From Choristoneura fumiferana (Eukaryota > Arthropoda > Insecta > Lepidoptera > Tortricidae), in contig NC_133493.1 of assembly GCF_025370935.1 (NCBI RefSeq), positions 3,335,831-3,399,830 on the forward strand: a DNA stretch of 64,000 nt, in the 5' to 3' direction. Below the pieces are notes generated by a model, which did no database searches, was not told where the DNA came from, and saw nothing but the letters and a program-made list of their open reading frames with translations. Positions 32,791-43,869 of this stretch are shown here, one piece after another. A program made the translations under genes and the position numbers. Numbering within the stretch: the first letter of the stretch is position 1; each line of letters opens with the position of its first letter.

Positions 32791-33327
32791 GTAATACAGT
32801 GCTATTTCCTAATTAAATTAACTACTCATATTCGGCATTTTTCATCATCTCCTAATCAGCATACCCGACATCTAAAGTGATACTAGAATAGTAGATAAAG
32901 TATTTGGATCATTTTGAGCGCTACAACTGTTCATCCACTTCTGCTGCTGACTGTACATAATTATGAGTCAAAATTTACAGTATTGTCAATGATTCCAGGA
33001 CGACGACGCATATCACTTTGTGGGTTACATGCCCATCGATGGGCGGTTGTACGAGCTAGACGGGCTGAGGGAAGGACCCATCGACCATGGACCCATCGCC
33101 CCGGAGCAAGACTGGCTGGACGTTGTCCGGCCTATTATCATGAAGAGGATCAACATGTTAGTATTCATTTGCACTCGCAATTGACGAGACGCGTGTGTGA
33201 AAACGGCTCGCGTCGCACTCGTTTCGGGAGTGCTTTTTTGGGCACGAGTTTGGAGTCATCCATAAACACATAACAAAGCACACAAAATTAGGGGGACGGG
33301 GAGGGGCCAGGCGGTTTGTGCTGTGAC

Positions 33328-33605
33328 CAGGATTGCCAGGTCTTTTTCGAATACATACTGAAGAACAGTGAGCATAAAGAAACGCTTCCAACGCAATCCG
33401 TGAAATGGCTCGAAAACAAGCGCGTGCAGGAAGCGGCAACATCTTTGTCGATTGCGTAAAATCTGACAGTTGAATCGTTTATTAGGGAGAAAAAATTATC
33501 AAAAAAAAAATACCGAACTGCCCGTACCTCGGTATTTTTGTTATACCGAACACTGTTCTAAAATACCGAACGGCTCGGTAAAATACCAAACACCTGGCAA
33601 GCCTG
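33328..33605. mobile_element. hAT-like MITE in UCHL5 intron 5
   Basis: CAGGATTGCCAGGT ... ACCTGGCAAGCCTG inverted ends, flanked by GCTGTGAC and GTTGTGAC, an 8-bp duplication with one change. The interior repeats TACCGAAC / CGGTA. The other copy is 48260-48506. Confidence 0.75.
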
Positions 33606-34279
33606 GTTGTGACAAAGAAACAAAATAATTGTAGTTTTTAATTCAATAGCAATATATGTGTGTGTCAAATTGTCAAAATTAGTGTCAAAAACAAAAATAT
33701 AGTATTTAGATATCTCTTATGCCCTGATGAATAAGTTAATAAATAATTTTGTGTTCCTTGCTGTAAAATTATGAGATATAATATAATATTAAGTTAGTTC
33801 ACATCAAAGAACATTCACGATTTTACTCCATTTCTCTTCACAGCTACACCGAAGGTGAAATCCACTTCAACCTCATGGCCTTGGTCTCCGACAGAAAAAT
33901 GATCTACGAACGTCAGCTGGAAGAACTCCTCAACGAATCCCAAGTCATGGGAATGCAGACGGAGGAGCTGGAAAACGAAATACCACGACTAAGAATGCTC
34001 ATTGAGTATGAAGATGTGAAGATGACAAAGTATCAACAAGAGATGGCGCGGAGAAAACATAATTATATCCCATTCATAGTGGTTCTGTTGAAGATATTAG
34101 CGGAAGAGAAGAAGTTGATGCCTCTCTACGAGAAAGCGAAAGAAAGAGCTGCTAAGAAAGGGAATAAGAAAATGAAGGTTTAGAATGACTGCGTACATAG
34201 CGTAATAATTACAACTAATGGTGTAACTTGTGCGGTGCGATACGGGTGGGTCCCTCTCTACGCTAAGAGGCAAGATTAA

Positions 34280-34420
34280 GGGGCTGTTTCACCATCCATT
34301 GATTAGTGTTAACTGGCGGTTAGGTGTGATGCCGTCTCTATTTGTTTTGTTCGAATAGTCGGAGACGGCATCACATTTAACCGTCGGTTAACGCTAATCA
34401 ATGGATGGTGAAACAGCCCC
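34280..34420. mobile_element. PIF/Harbinger-like MITE in the UCHL5 3' flank
   Basis: 141 bp, almost a full inverted repeat, with ends GGGGCTGTTTCACCATCC and TAA on both sides. It begins 97 nt after the UCHL5 stop, so it probably lies in the 3' UTR; an AATAAA is at about 35346. The other copy is 49532-49672. Confidence 0.75.
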
Positions 34421-35484
34421 TAATTGTACTGTAAACGTGGTTCGTTTCGAAACGCGTGTTTTGGAAGCCGTATGGTCTGATACACCCGTACACACTAAAA
34501 GCGCGTGTTTGCATGTCGCAATCCTAAATTAAGAGTATATCAACTCAAAATAATACCTATTCAGATTTAGGATTCATGAAATTTTTGGAAGGTCTAAATT
34601 AAAGTAGTAGTGTGTGTGTTTTGAGTTGATACACTTTTGTTTTAAAAGTGCGATGTGTAAAGCTATAAAAACTCATTCTCACAAACTCTAAAGCGCGTGT
34701 TTCAATGTCCAACAGTGGATGTCCTAGGGCTGATGTGATGATACGCAATGAACAGAGGAAACACTACGCCGCTGCCTGTTGGCGTCTGGTCCGCGATTTA
34801 ATACGGTATTTGACTATTTTGTATATGTTTTATAAATTAAAACTACACAATGCCTGATATCGAATAGAAAAACAATTTTTAAGCTACCTTTACAAATAAC
34901 AAAGTTATAAAGGTTTGAAATTCAAGATTAGACAGAGAAAGATATACTGGCATGTGACGTCACACGCCAGCTACAGTAATAGAGAAAAGCGTTTGAGAAA
35001 GAGACAGGTATATAGATTTTGAAAAAAACACTAAATCCAATTTTCAACCGATTTAAATTTCTCTTCGCTAACACTATCTGTTTATCTATATTTTCATAAT
35101 AATATAAAGATATGGCAAAAATCAGGAGTTGTCAAATACCGTATTGCGCTCTGGGACTTAGCTGATAGCGCCAAGACAAAGTGCACCCATTGTAAGAAAT
35201 CATTACGCTAAGCTATCATCGTCGTTTAAACTGGTACTTTTCCCAAAGACTCTGAAAAGTGTGATTTGTAGCGGTTGAATCGATACTATACTGGAAAGCA
35301 GTGGGAGTGCAGGCTAAATCAAATCTGTGACTAACAAATTGTATTAAATAAATGAAGTATGTGTCGATAACTTTTGTTTACCTTAGATCGTCATTCATTT
35401 ATTTATTTATTATTATTTACAGTCATTTATTTATTAATTCAAGCTCTTCATGCCTCGAATAGGTAGGTACATCTCCGCTCCGCT

Positions 35485-35600
35485 ATCATTTTTTATGTAT
35501 AAAAGGAACGAGCGTGCGGGTCACTTGATGGGAAGCAATCACTGCCGTCCATGAACACCTGCATCACGCGGGGTGTTACAGGTGCGTTGCTGGTGCTCTG
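35485..35600 (-). mobile_element. SINE-like fragment
   Basis: TTTTTTATGTATAAAAGGAACG, then GTCACTTGATGGGAAGCAA and CATGAACACCTGCATCACG: a diverged relative, in reverse, of the 7938 family or a sister family. Also at 50735-50845. Confidence 0.5.
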
Positions 35601-35898
35601 AGAGACTGATAGGCTCTTTTATAAAAATCCCTAAGTTTTATCTGAAGCACAAAGACTGCCTCGAGGCTTGACTGAAGATACTGCGATCACTTGCATAAAA
35701 AAAACAGAACTATTCTTTTGAGGACAAATTCGACCTTAAGTACCCGGGGCCCATAATGATAAGTGGGGATTTACTCCAGCGTCGTTGGGACCTATTAGAT
35801 TATGTAGATTAGTAGTGACAGGAAGAAAAAAAGTTATACAGGATGAACTCTAAGACGTAATACAAAATTAGTGTTTCGTGCTCAGTTAATGCTGGGTA

Positions 35899-36040
35899 AT
35901 ATAATGCATTAACTCTTTTGTTGAAATAAGTCCGATGAAATTTGCGGTTTCCATACATTGTTCATGATTTCTTATTTCAATAATGTATAGAAACCACAAA
36001 TTTTTCAGACTTATTTCAACAAGAGTTAATGCATTATATT
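35899..36040. repeat. Foldback element
   Basis: AATATAATGCATTAACTC pairs with GAGTTAATGCATTATATT, with arms of about 60 nt. The other copy is 51147-51289. Confidence 0.8.
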
Positions 36041-36448
36041 TATAATAATAAATAATAAAGCCTTTATTCTCTGACCAAAAAAAAAAAAGAGGTAGGTATA
36101 TAATTAAGCTTATAAACTAATGTACAAAAAATTTAAAAATAACTTGTAGTAGTAATAGTTAGATAGGTAGTTAGTCAGGGGGCAAAGTCTAGACAAAATT
36201 TTCCATCATCTATCCAGTACTCTACTCCCACTTTAATTTTATGTAAATATGTATTCGGCAACCATTTTATGGTCAGGTGTCCTGGGCATAGGCCTCTCCC
36301 TAGTTTCTTCCACTCTTCCCTGTCATGGCTAATCTTCTCCATCCTTTTGGTAGTCATCTTTTCCCATCTTATATTACCCAGCCATTAACTAAGCACGAAA
36401 CACTATTTTGTATATTACCAATTTGAAGTCAGCCTGTATATGATTTCC

Positions 36449-36548
36449 NNNNNNNNNNNNNNNNNNNNNNNNNNNNNNNNNNNNNNNNNNNNNNNNNNNN
36501 NNNNNNNNNNNNNNNNNNNNNNNNNNNNNNNNNNNNNNNNNNNNNNNN
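36449..36548. other. Assembly gap of exactly 100 N
   Basis: A fixed-size placeholder as added by scaffolders, not a measured gap. Both flanks lie inside the duplicated block. Confidence 0.99.
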
Positions 36549-38154
36549 TCTAGCGATGGTCTTTAGATATGTTTCATCAAAATCGGTTCAGCCGTTTTTG
36601 AGATATTGAACTTTGAACTGACAAAGTCAGGGGTTTTCCAACTTTTTGTTGGTTGGGTTGTATACAGTAGGTAAAGAGTTTACATACGCTTCAAAGTTCA
36701 ATATCTCAAAAACGCCTGAATCAATTTTAATGAAACATAGCTAAGTACATACAAGGAAACTCGCTTTGACGTAAAAAAAGCTGCATCGAAATCGCTCCAT
36801 CCGCTTGAGAGCTACGATGCCACAGACAAACATACATTGGTGTCACACTTATAGCACCCCCCTTTTTGCGCCGGGGGTTAAAAACGTTAACTGGCAATTC
36901 TATCGTCCAACTGGCTAGACCTGACCAATCACGAGGCAGGTGGCAATCACTTGCATAATTGCAATTTGCGGTGCACTGCGCGCTTAATTGCGTTAAGAAC
37001 CTATTTCGCACGGACCTGTTTCCACTTCTCGGGGGCTACTGCGAGAGTCGAAGTTCGTTTTGTGCCCCCCTCACACTATTAAAATTATTAGCGTGAGCGG
37101 AACGGCAAGAGAATGCCTTTACGAGAATTTTATTTTAAAAAAACCGGCCAAGAGCGTGTCGGGCACGCTCAAATTAGGGTTCCGTAGCCGTTACATAAAA
37201 AATCAAGTAATATTTTTCTAAGTTTGTACGGAATCTTCCAAGTTTAGGTAAGTTAAGAAACTTCCAAGTAAGGTTTAGAGAGGGGGGGGAGACCCTAAAA
37301 ATGCTAGGTATAATAATAATATAATAATATCACGGGACACTTGACACCAATTGACCTAGTCCCAAACTAATAATAATAATAATAACCATTTATTTCAAAA
37401 AATCAGTTCATATTATTTTAGTAACAATAATCTTATTACCTACGTTAGTGTAACTAAGCAAAGCTAGTACCTACTATGGATACTAGGCACGCCCGAGAAC
37501 AAACATTCAGTCTGCACAATGTTTTCGGAATAAAATCGAACTCTACAAATGGTCAGTCACTTTCAAAAAGTAATGGTTTGTGCGCGAATTTTATTGCAAG
37601 TACCTATGTAGTTACCTTCTGATTTTATTTATACTTACAGCCAACTATTAAGTAATCTGTGTAATGCGTATTTTGCTAAGAAGCAAGGATCTGCAAACAC
37701 TGGATTTTAATAGCTACAGTCGTCTATAGCGTGAAACGTCGCTGCGGTGGAAAATCGAATTTCCTATCGTACCGTCCCTCTCACTCTCGTATTAAATAAT
37801 ATTAGCGTACTTAAGTGGGCCGGCAAGATACGAAGTCCTAATTGTATACTTCGTAGTATAGGGCCAGATGAGACAATCAGCGCAGAAGGTCAACAGGTCA
37901 ATATTTAGAACTGCATGACCGAGGCTGAATCACATCTCAAATCTTAGAATCGTCTGACTCACAGCTGAACAATACCAATCAATTTTGGCACAAAGGTACT
38001 TAGGTTAAATGGAAAAGGAAATTACAATACACCATTTAATATGACGGAGTTCCTTACCCATATTGTGTCAAGACGAGGATAATACGGAGGATAGTACGTG
38101 CAACTTTCTTTTTCAGTAAGAACCTGCTGGACTAGAAAACTAAAAAAAATGTAT

Positions 38155-38390
38155 AGTAAAAAATTGAACCGACTAAAAAAACCATGAAAATAATTTTCTA
38201 CCAGTCTGAAGTCGGTGCCTCAGCACGAGCCAGCAGGAGCGGACCTATAGTCGTCTACTTCACCTATATAAGCTAATTATAATATTAGACTTCAATCATT
38301 CCTGCGCTGTCTCGTGCTGAGGCACCGACTTCAGACTGGCAGAAAAATATTTTCACGGTTTTTTGTAGTCGGTTCAATTTTTTGTTATAA
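38155..38390. mobile_element. MITE with long inverted ends (right copy)
   Basis: Counterpart of 17853-18093, with small indels. The following TCCTGG microsatellite is shorter than in the left copy. Confidence 0.75.
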
Positions 38391-39475
38391 TTTTTTTTTC
38401 ACGCTTTTTAGTGTTGATAATCTAAGATTCAATAGTTTAATGTCAACTGCTCGACACTTTTTACGAAAGATTGCTTTTTCTGATGCAGAGACGTTCATTA
38501 TTGAGGAGTCCTGGTCCTGGTCCTGGAACCACACGTTAAATTTTACCATATGCATTACGATGAGCTTAAATTGCTTAGCAACTGCGTTAAAGTAATTGAA
38601 ATTCAACCCGAGAAGTACTTGTTATTGAGTAGTCGCTCCATTGATGAAATTTGGTCTTCATCATTAGTTCCACTTCACTAAATGATAATTTTCAAGAGCA
38701 AATGCACGAGTTACTCCTAATTATATGGAAATTACCATAGGCGTTCCTACAATATTTGCAGAGTTCCCTCGATTTCCCTAGGATCCAATCATCCGATCCT
38801 GATTTGGTGCTTATGGTATGGGACCTAATTGAGAGCATTCCTAGAAGAAGGATTTTTTTAAATCTGTTCATAAATCACGGAGTTCTGCTTCTGAGGTAAC
38901 AAACATAAAAAAACAACCGAATTGATAACCTCCTCCTTTTTTGAAGTCGGTTAAAAATGGTTTCGGACATTCTAGGTACTAACTATATCAATATATCAAT
39001 CATCAAATTTATCAATCACGCTTTATCTCGATGCCGCAAATGACGATCGAACCCGTCTGTCCACGAAATGCAAACCGCCTTACCATCCCGTCTAATTAAA
39101 AAGGAATTGCATGCAGATTGCATTGCCCTGCCCCTCGGGTGCAGTTACTGCAATTTAGGGAGTAATTAAAACAGTTAGCATTTAGCTACCTATAACGCTA
39201 GCGTAGGATGGAATGTAGAAGAGGTTCGATGGCTCTATAATAGAAAATTATTTGCAAAATAAGTATACTTTTTATTGAAATAAAGCGTGCCCTAAAGCGT
39301 GCATAAAAAGGACGTATAAAGGGGGGCTTATACTTGAAGGGATTCTCTTCTTGACACAAGAATCATGAATAAAGAGCGATAGAAAATTAAAAACGAGGCA
39401 CGCTTAAGTAAACAAATGTCAAAATTGTGAATACAATGTCAGCAAAAATTCAATTTATAAATCAAAAGCAGAACA

Positions 39476-40751
39476 TTAATTCCGATTCCACTCATCAGGA
39501 TCTGCGTAAGGGTCGTTGGAATACCAGTAGCTCAAAACACTCATGCCGCGGTTGACACTCTTATCGCGATTTAAATACGTCTCCGAAGTACCGAACCCTA
39601 TTGGTCTCTTGACATTCTTGGCATACACAGCCACCACAGTAAACTTAACTGTTTTCCCTGCTTCAGCCCACGCAGTTATTTCCTCTTCAGTCCTTGTCCA
39701 TAATGATGGTGAAACGACATCAGTCACGGTTGCGTTAGTGGTTCCTATATTTATTCGCTGTGTTTGAGGTGCGAAATTATACCAGTCAGGTGGCCCACCA
39801 TTCTTCCAAGACACGAAATGTCCCACTTGATCGTTGTTGTGATTCGGAAGGTTTTTGTTCATACCCATTCTCTCGCAATTCGTTCTCGCTGCCGTGGAGA
39901 TAGATCCTTGGGTACGAGTACCAGCTGGGCGTATATGATGACGCGAAATTTCAGCTTCAACTATTAAAAGGCAGTTTAGCATTTCCTGAAACTGTGTAGT
40001 AGTATTTTTTGATGGGGTTGTTTCGGTCATTCACTGTTGTTTCCATCGTAGACCGTTTAAGCTTCATAATAGCTGCGTATTCAAGAACATTATTATTCGG
40101 TTTGTCGGCTAGTGCTCGCGTCACTCGTTGCTTTGTATCTTGGTATTCAGCTGAAGGAGCGCAGATTTCTTTAACATTGTCTTCATCCCAGCACTGGTAA
40201 TAAGTGCTGCCGTAAATTTTGCACTCTTCACGACAGCGCTTGCCATATCTGGTTTTCTGTTGAACATAGGCAATCTCTTCTTCGTCGCAGTATTCCAGAG
40301 TATGGGATGAAGTGTGACAACGTTGTAACCCGTCGACATACTGACATAAGTCTAAGCACGGTAAATCGTGTATAGATTTCTGGACGAACATTGTTTCTGG
40401 ATCAGTTTCAGGGTTACAGTAGTCCCATCGTAGAGTGTTGTCAACGAAACACCACGTAGTGTTGCGTCCGAAAAGGCCGCAGTTGCTTATGCATCGTGGA
40501 AGCTCCTGCTTATACTGACTTGTGTAATAAGTTGGCGCTGTTCTGGTCCCTGGAGTGCAATATTCACACGTATTCCATGAAGATAAACACTTCCCGTTAA
40601 TGCAGTCGGTGATACAAGGAGTTCCGCTTGCAGTCGAAGATTCGACTGTGTACTCTAGGTTTGGTAGGTCACAGTGAGCTGTGACTGGCTGAGAATGGAA
40701 ACTGGCTTGACACCAGACGATCAAGGACAGTAGTCCACTTAGAACCAACAT
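39476..40751 (-). pseudogene. Secreted Cys-repeat/nuclease-like protein, right copy with a 1-nt frameshift
   Basis: Counterpart of 19158-20432 with few changes. An extra A in the AAAA run at about 39966 shifts the frame after the GNAKLP part (about residue 261), so the four cysteine repeats are kept but the nuclease-like domain falls out of frame. The downstream frame remains open to the same stop. As in UCHL5, the break is a homopolymer indel and may be an assembly error. Confidence 0.8.
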
Positions 40752-40839
40752 TTTGGTGTAACTCTGGGTCAGAAAGAAACTGATGGTCGCAAGTCGCTGA
40801 AAGCCACTGCTCAAGTAACACACTATTCAATACTGCGGC

Positions 40840-40846
40840 TTATATA
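40840..40846 (-). promoter_or_regulatory. TATA box (right copy of nuclease-like gene)
   Basis: Same TATATAA as at 20521-20527, 89 nt before the ATG at 40751. Confidence 0.6.
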
Positions 40847-40859
40847 CCTAGTAGACGCG

Positions 40860-43630
40860 TCTTTATAGGTGTCCGCTGAGTAATTGGGAAACTACAGGAT
40901 AAATTTCGGTAAGTCCAGTCGCAATTTGGGTGCCATGTATACATATACAAGGTTTTAATTTATACTGAACACCTTAGACACTCTTACAGTCTTTATTTTC
41001 TTTAAGTTAGTTTATTGCATTTATTTTTTAATACATTAACAATTTCAAAAATAGTAGATTATTATTTTAACCATAGTTAACTCATAAGTAGCAAAAAAAA
41101 AATCTCCCGCGGTTTTTTATCTTCTTTTATTTTTTTGTAAAGTGACGTTTTAATGCTTGCATATTTAACCAACAGATTGAAACTTGAAAACTAGGTATTT
41201 AAAAACTAATTGGAGTATGCATACAAAAATAAAAGCTTGTACATAATGAATCCATCCTTAATATAAATAAATAGATTAATATTCGTAATCTAATAATTAA
41301 TCGTGTTTCACGATAAAATTTGAATCCCGAAACACTATTCAAAATGAAGTTAGAAAATTTATTGATTGATAATGATAGGTACCTGTCTAACGATTACTCA
41401 CTCCGCCGAAGTCACAGTGAAAATATTAATTCCTTTAAATAGATAAGTAATGCTCACAGGAAGTAGGCACTTACGAGCGTATTTACCAGTGGTTAGAAAA
41501 ACCAGCCAAAAATAATGTCAGACCATTCTAAGTGTAGGACTCATTCTACAGAACTTCCGTAGATGTTTATGACCGTGAACCCGCGGCTTTATCCGTCCAT
41601 CTCGTTGGTGGACGTCCTACGCTGCGCTTGCCAATCCGCGGCCTCCACTCGAGAACTTTTCGGCCCCAACTCAACAGCCATCTCTGTTCTCCGTGCTATA
41701 TGGCCTGCCCATTGCCACTTCAACGAGCTAATTCGCCGTAGATGTTAGTAGGTACAAATAATTGGTCTAGTGTATAAATAAGTGGTCTAGTGCCCACCCC
41801 TACCTACCGATTTAAAATTCTATATTACTGATAATCTTCAATGCCTGCTTTGTTTGTTAATTTCATTATTCATCACAATAGTGTCCACCGCCTGTGGCTC
41901 CTGTAGGGCTATTTCGAAACTCGAAACTCGAAGTTCGTGTCGTGCGGTCCCTCTGACACTTATACTGTTTATTACGAGAGCGACAGGGACGGTACCTAGG
42001 TACGATACGAACTTCGAGTTTCGGGTTTCATAGTAGCCCTGCACTGCAGTTCATTTTTAACTTCCCCACCCCACATTAAAAAATTATTATTTTCATCTCA
42101 CTAATATTATAAAAGCGATAGTTTTGGACAGTTTTTCTTAACACAATGGAGATAAGTAACGCTATAAATTTTGGGATTTCGTAAAATCCCGGAATTTCAA
42201 TTGTAACTACCAGATCGAATAGTTTACGTGTGGGAAGCCGCGGGTAAACTCTAGTTGAAAATAAGTTAAACTCGACTCTAAATATGTTGTAAACAAATAT
42301 AATAGTAGATTGTACAACAAGAGCATAAAACGAGCCATTTTACCCAAGACGTTCATATAGCCATCCGAGCGGGTACGGCAAAGGGTGGATAGACACGAGG
42401 GGAAAATGGATGAATGCTCGAGTTTTACACTCTGCTTTTCACTTCGATGGCGAGGAAATGAAATAGCAACAGTGAAAACAATTGTTCACTCACTACGTAG
42501 TCATTTTATGCCGCCTAGATCCATCACAAAAGCCAACTTTACGAGCATGAGAAGTGAAAAGTTTGTACCTACGTATACGCATTGCTACGTTTCATTATAC
42601 GCAATGTTGGCAAAACCAACCAATTGCTTCTAGAAACTGAAGGGTAGTTTATTACATGATAATTTGATTTATTGATTAAAACTTATATTATAACTACAAG
42701 AAAACTAACTGAAAACTAGTCAAAAACAACTAAAACGTAATAAAGGCGTATTCTATTCTAAAACGTTTTGTTTCGATTGCCTGCGCGCGCATCGTATCGT
42801 CAAGTCAAATGAAAAAAATGGCGTCCTTTACCGTTCCACAAACTAAGCTAAGGCAAGCTAGGTTTTCGACGCATCACCGGTAAATTACATACGTACAAAT
42901 AAACTTAATCTCGTTGACGTAGAGTATATTTTTGATAAATTAATAGAGGATAAATTTAGGACAAATTTAGTTTGTTTAGCGTGTGTGGCTATTACTTTTG
43001 TTTGTCATTTGTCATTGTCATTTTCAGTCAAATTTGACATTAGAGTGACGTGACTGACTTGCAAAACCTTTGGTTTTGTTGTTTTGTGAAAATTATTTGC
43101 GTTTTCAGTAAAATTGTAGCGGAATAAAGTGCACGTCTCTCACACACGCCACCCAGGTCTGTTTTTATTAGAATTGTAGCAGTTTCTCAGTAAATTGTAC
43201 CTATATTTTTTCATAACATTGAAGCGGCCGCTCTTCCTAAAATTTTGGCAAATAACTACGTCAATACCGTGAATTTTGCAGATTTTTACGAATAAGCATA
43301 TTTCATATTACTACTAAAAAGACTACATTACAGTTTCGAGTTGACGTCACGATAATAACATCTAAATAAATTCCTATAATGATTTCGAAGCATTGAAGGT
43401 TATGTTTATTTTTAGCATGTTTGAAATACCTAGAATAGAATTGTATGTAGAATTAAGAATTGAGTAATACATTGAAAAATGCATTTGTTAAGCAGTAAGT
43501 AATTCATAAAAACTTTCCAAGTGAGCTAGAACATTTTCACGAAATCAAATTCAGAATGTGTTGGTTTAATATGCATAATTCCGACAAACATTCCAATTGA
43601 ACTGAACCTTTTTTGAGAAATATGTTTATC
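40860..43630. repeat. Gene-free interval of the right copy
   Basis: Equivalent of 20540-28830 of the left copy with the 2.9-kb, 1.85-kb and smaller segments absent. It holds an RTE-like fragment in reverse (41570-41745), the empty TTAT site of the TIR transposon (near 41963) and the GC-rich candidate 5' region of UCHL5 (about 42780-43165). Confidence 0.7.
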
Positions 43631-43638
43631 ATGATTAA

Positions 43639-43826
43639 CCTCTTCACTGCCAGCCTCAGTCATCTATTTGTGACAGCCAATGGAATGCCTCACACGCCAC
43701 GGTCATCTATACATCACCAACTTTCAACTCGAAATTAATCCTTCTGCAATGAAATTAAAAAACAAGTGTCGCTGGTTTTTCTGAGGCGTACAGAGTCACT
43801 TCGTTTGATTTCTGGCAGTGAAGAGG
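43639..43826. mobile_element. piggyBac-like MITE (right copy)
   Basis: 188 bp between TTAA sites (43635-43638 and 43827-43830) with the same CCTCTTCACTGCCAG ends as 28835-29030. Confidence 0.8.
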
Positions 43827-43869
43827 TTAAAAGTAATTCAAATCTCCATTTTTTTAGGACTAGTTGAAC

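Larger units (their letters stand above)
29074..34183 (+). pseudogene. UCHL5: UCHL5 (UCH37) deubiquitinase, left copy with a 1-nt frameshift
   Basis: Coding exons 29074-29146, 30099-30163, 30245-30350, 30972-31199, 32999-33156 and 33844-34183. It matches the intact right copy exon by exon, with all splice sites kept, but exon 2 is 65 rather than 64 nt: an extra T in the TTT at 30125-30127 shifts the frame at residue 33. All catalytic residues described for the right copy are still encoded downstream. The change is in a short homopolymer, so a consensus error or one allele's variant is more likely than an old pseudogene. One residue differs in exon 5 (Ala here, Val in the right copy, before Tyr-His). 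Confidence 0.85.
16324..36448. repeat. Left copy of the duplicated locus (probable haplotig)
   Basis: From TCTAGCGATGGT at 16324 to the edge of the N gap this sequence matches 36549-51699 in the same order and orientation. Substitutions are sparse; differences are mainly indels: 2.9 kb at 20990-23871, 1.85 kb at 24518-26370, about 0.43 kb at 26526-26960 and smaller ones at 27330-27530 and 27612-27763 are present only here. The last 150 bp differ from the other copy by several single-base indels, as happens at unpolished contig ends. Confidence 0.92.
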
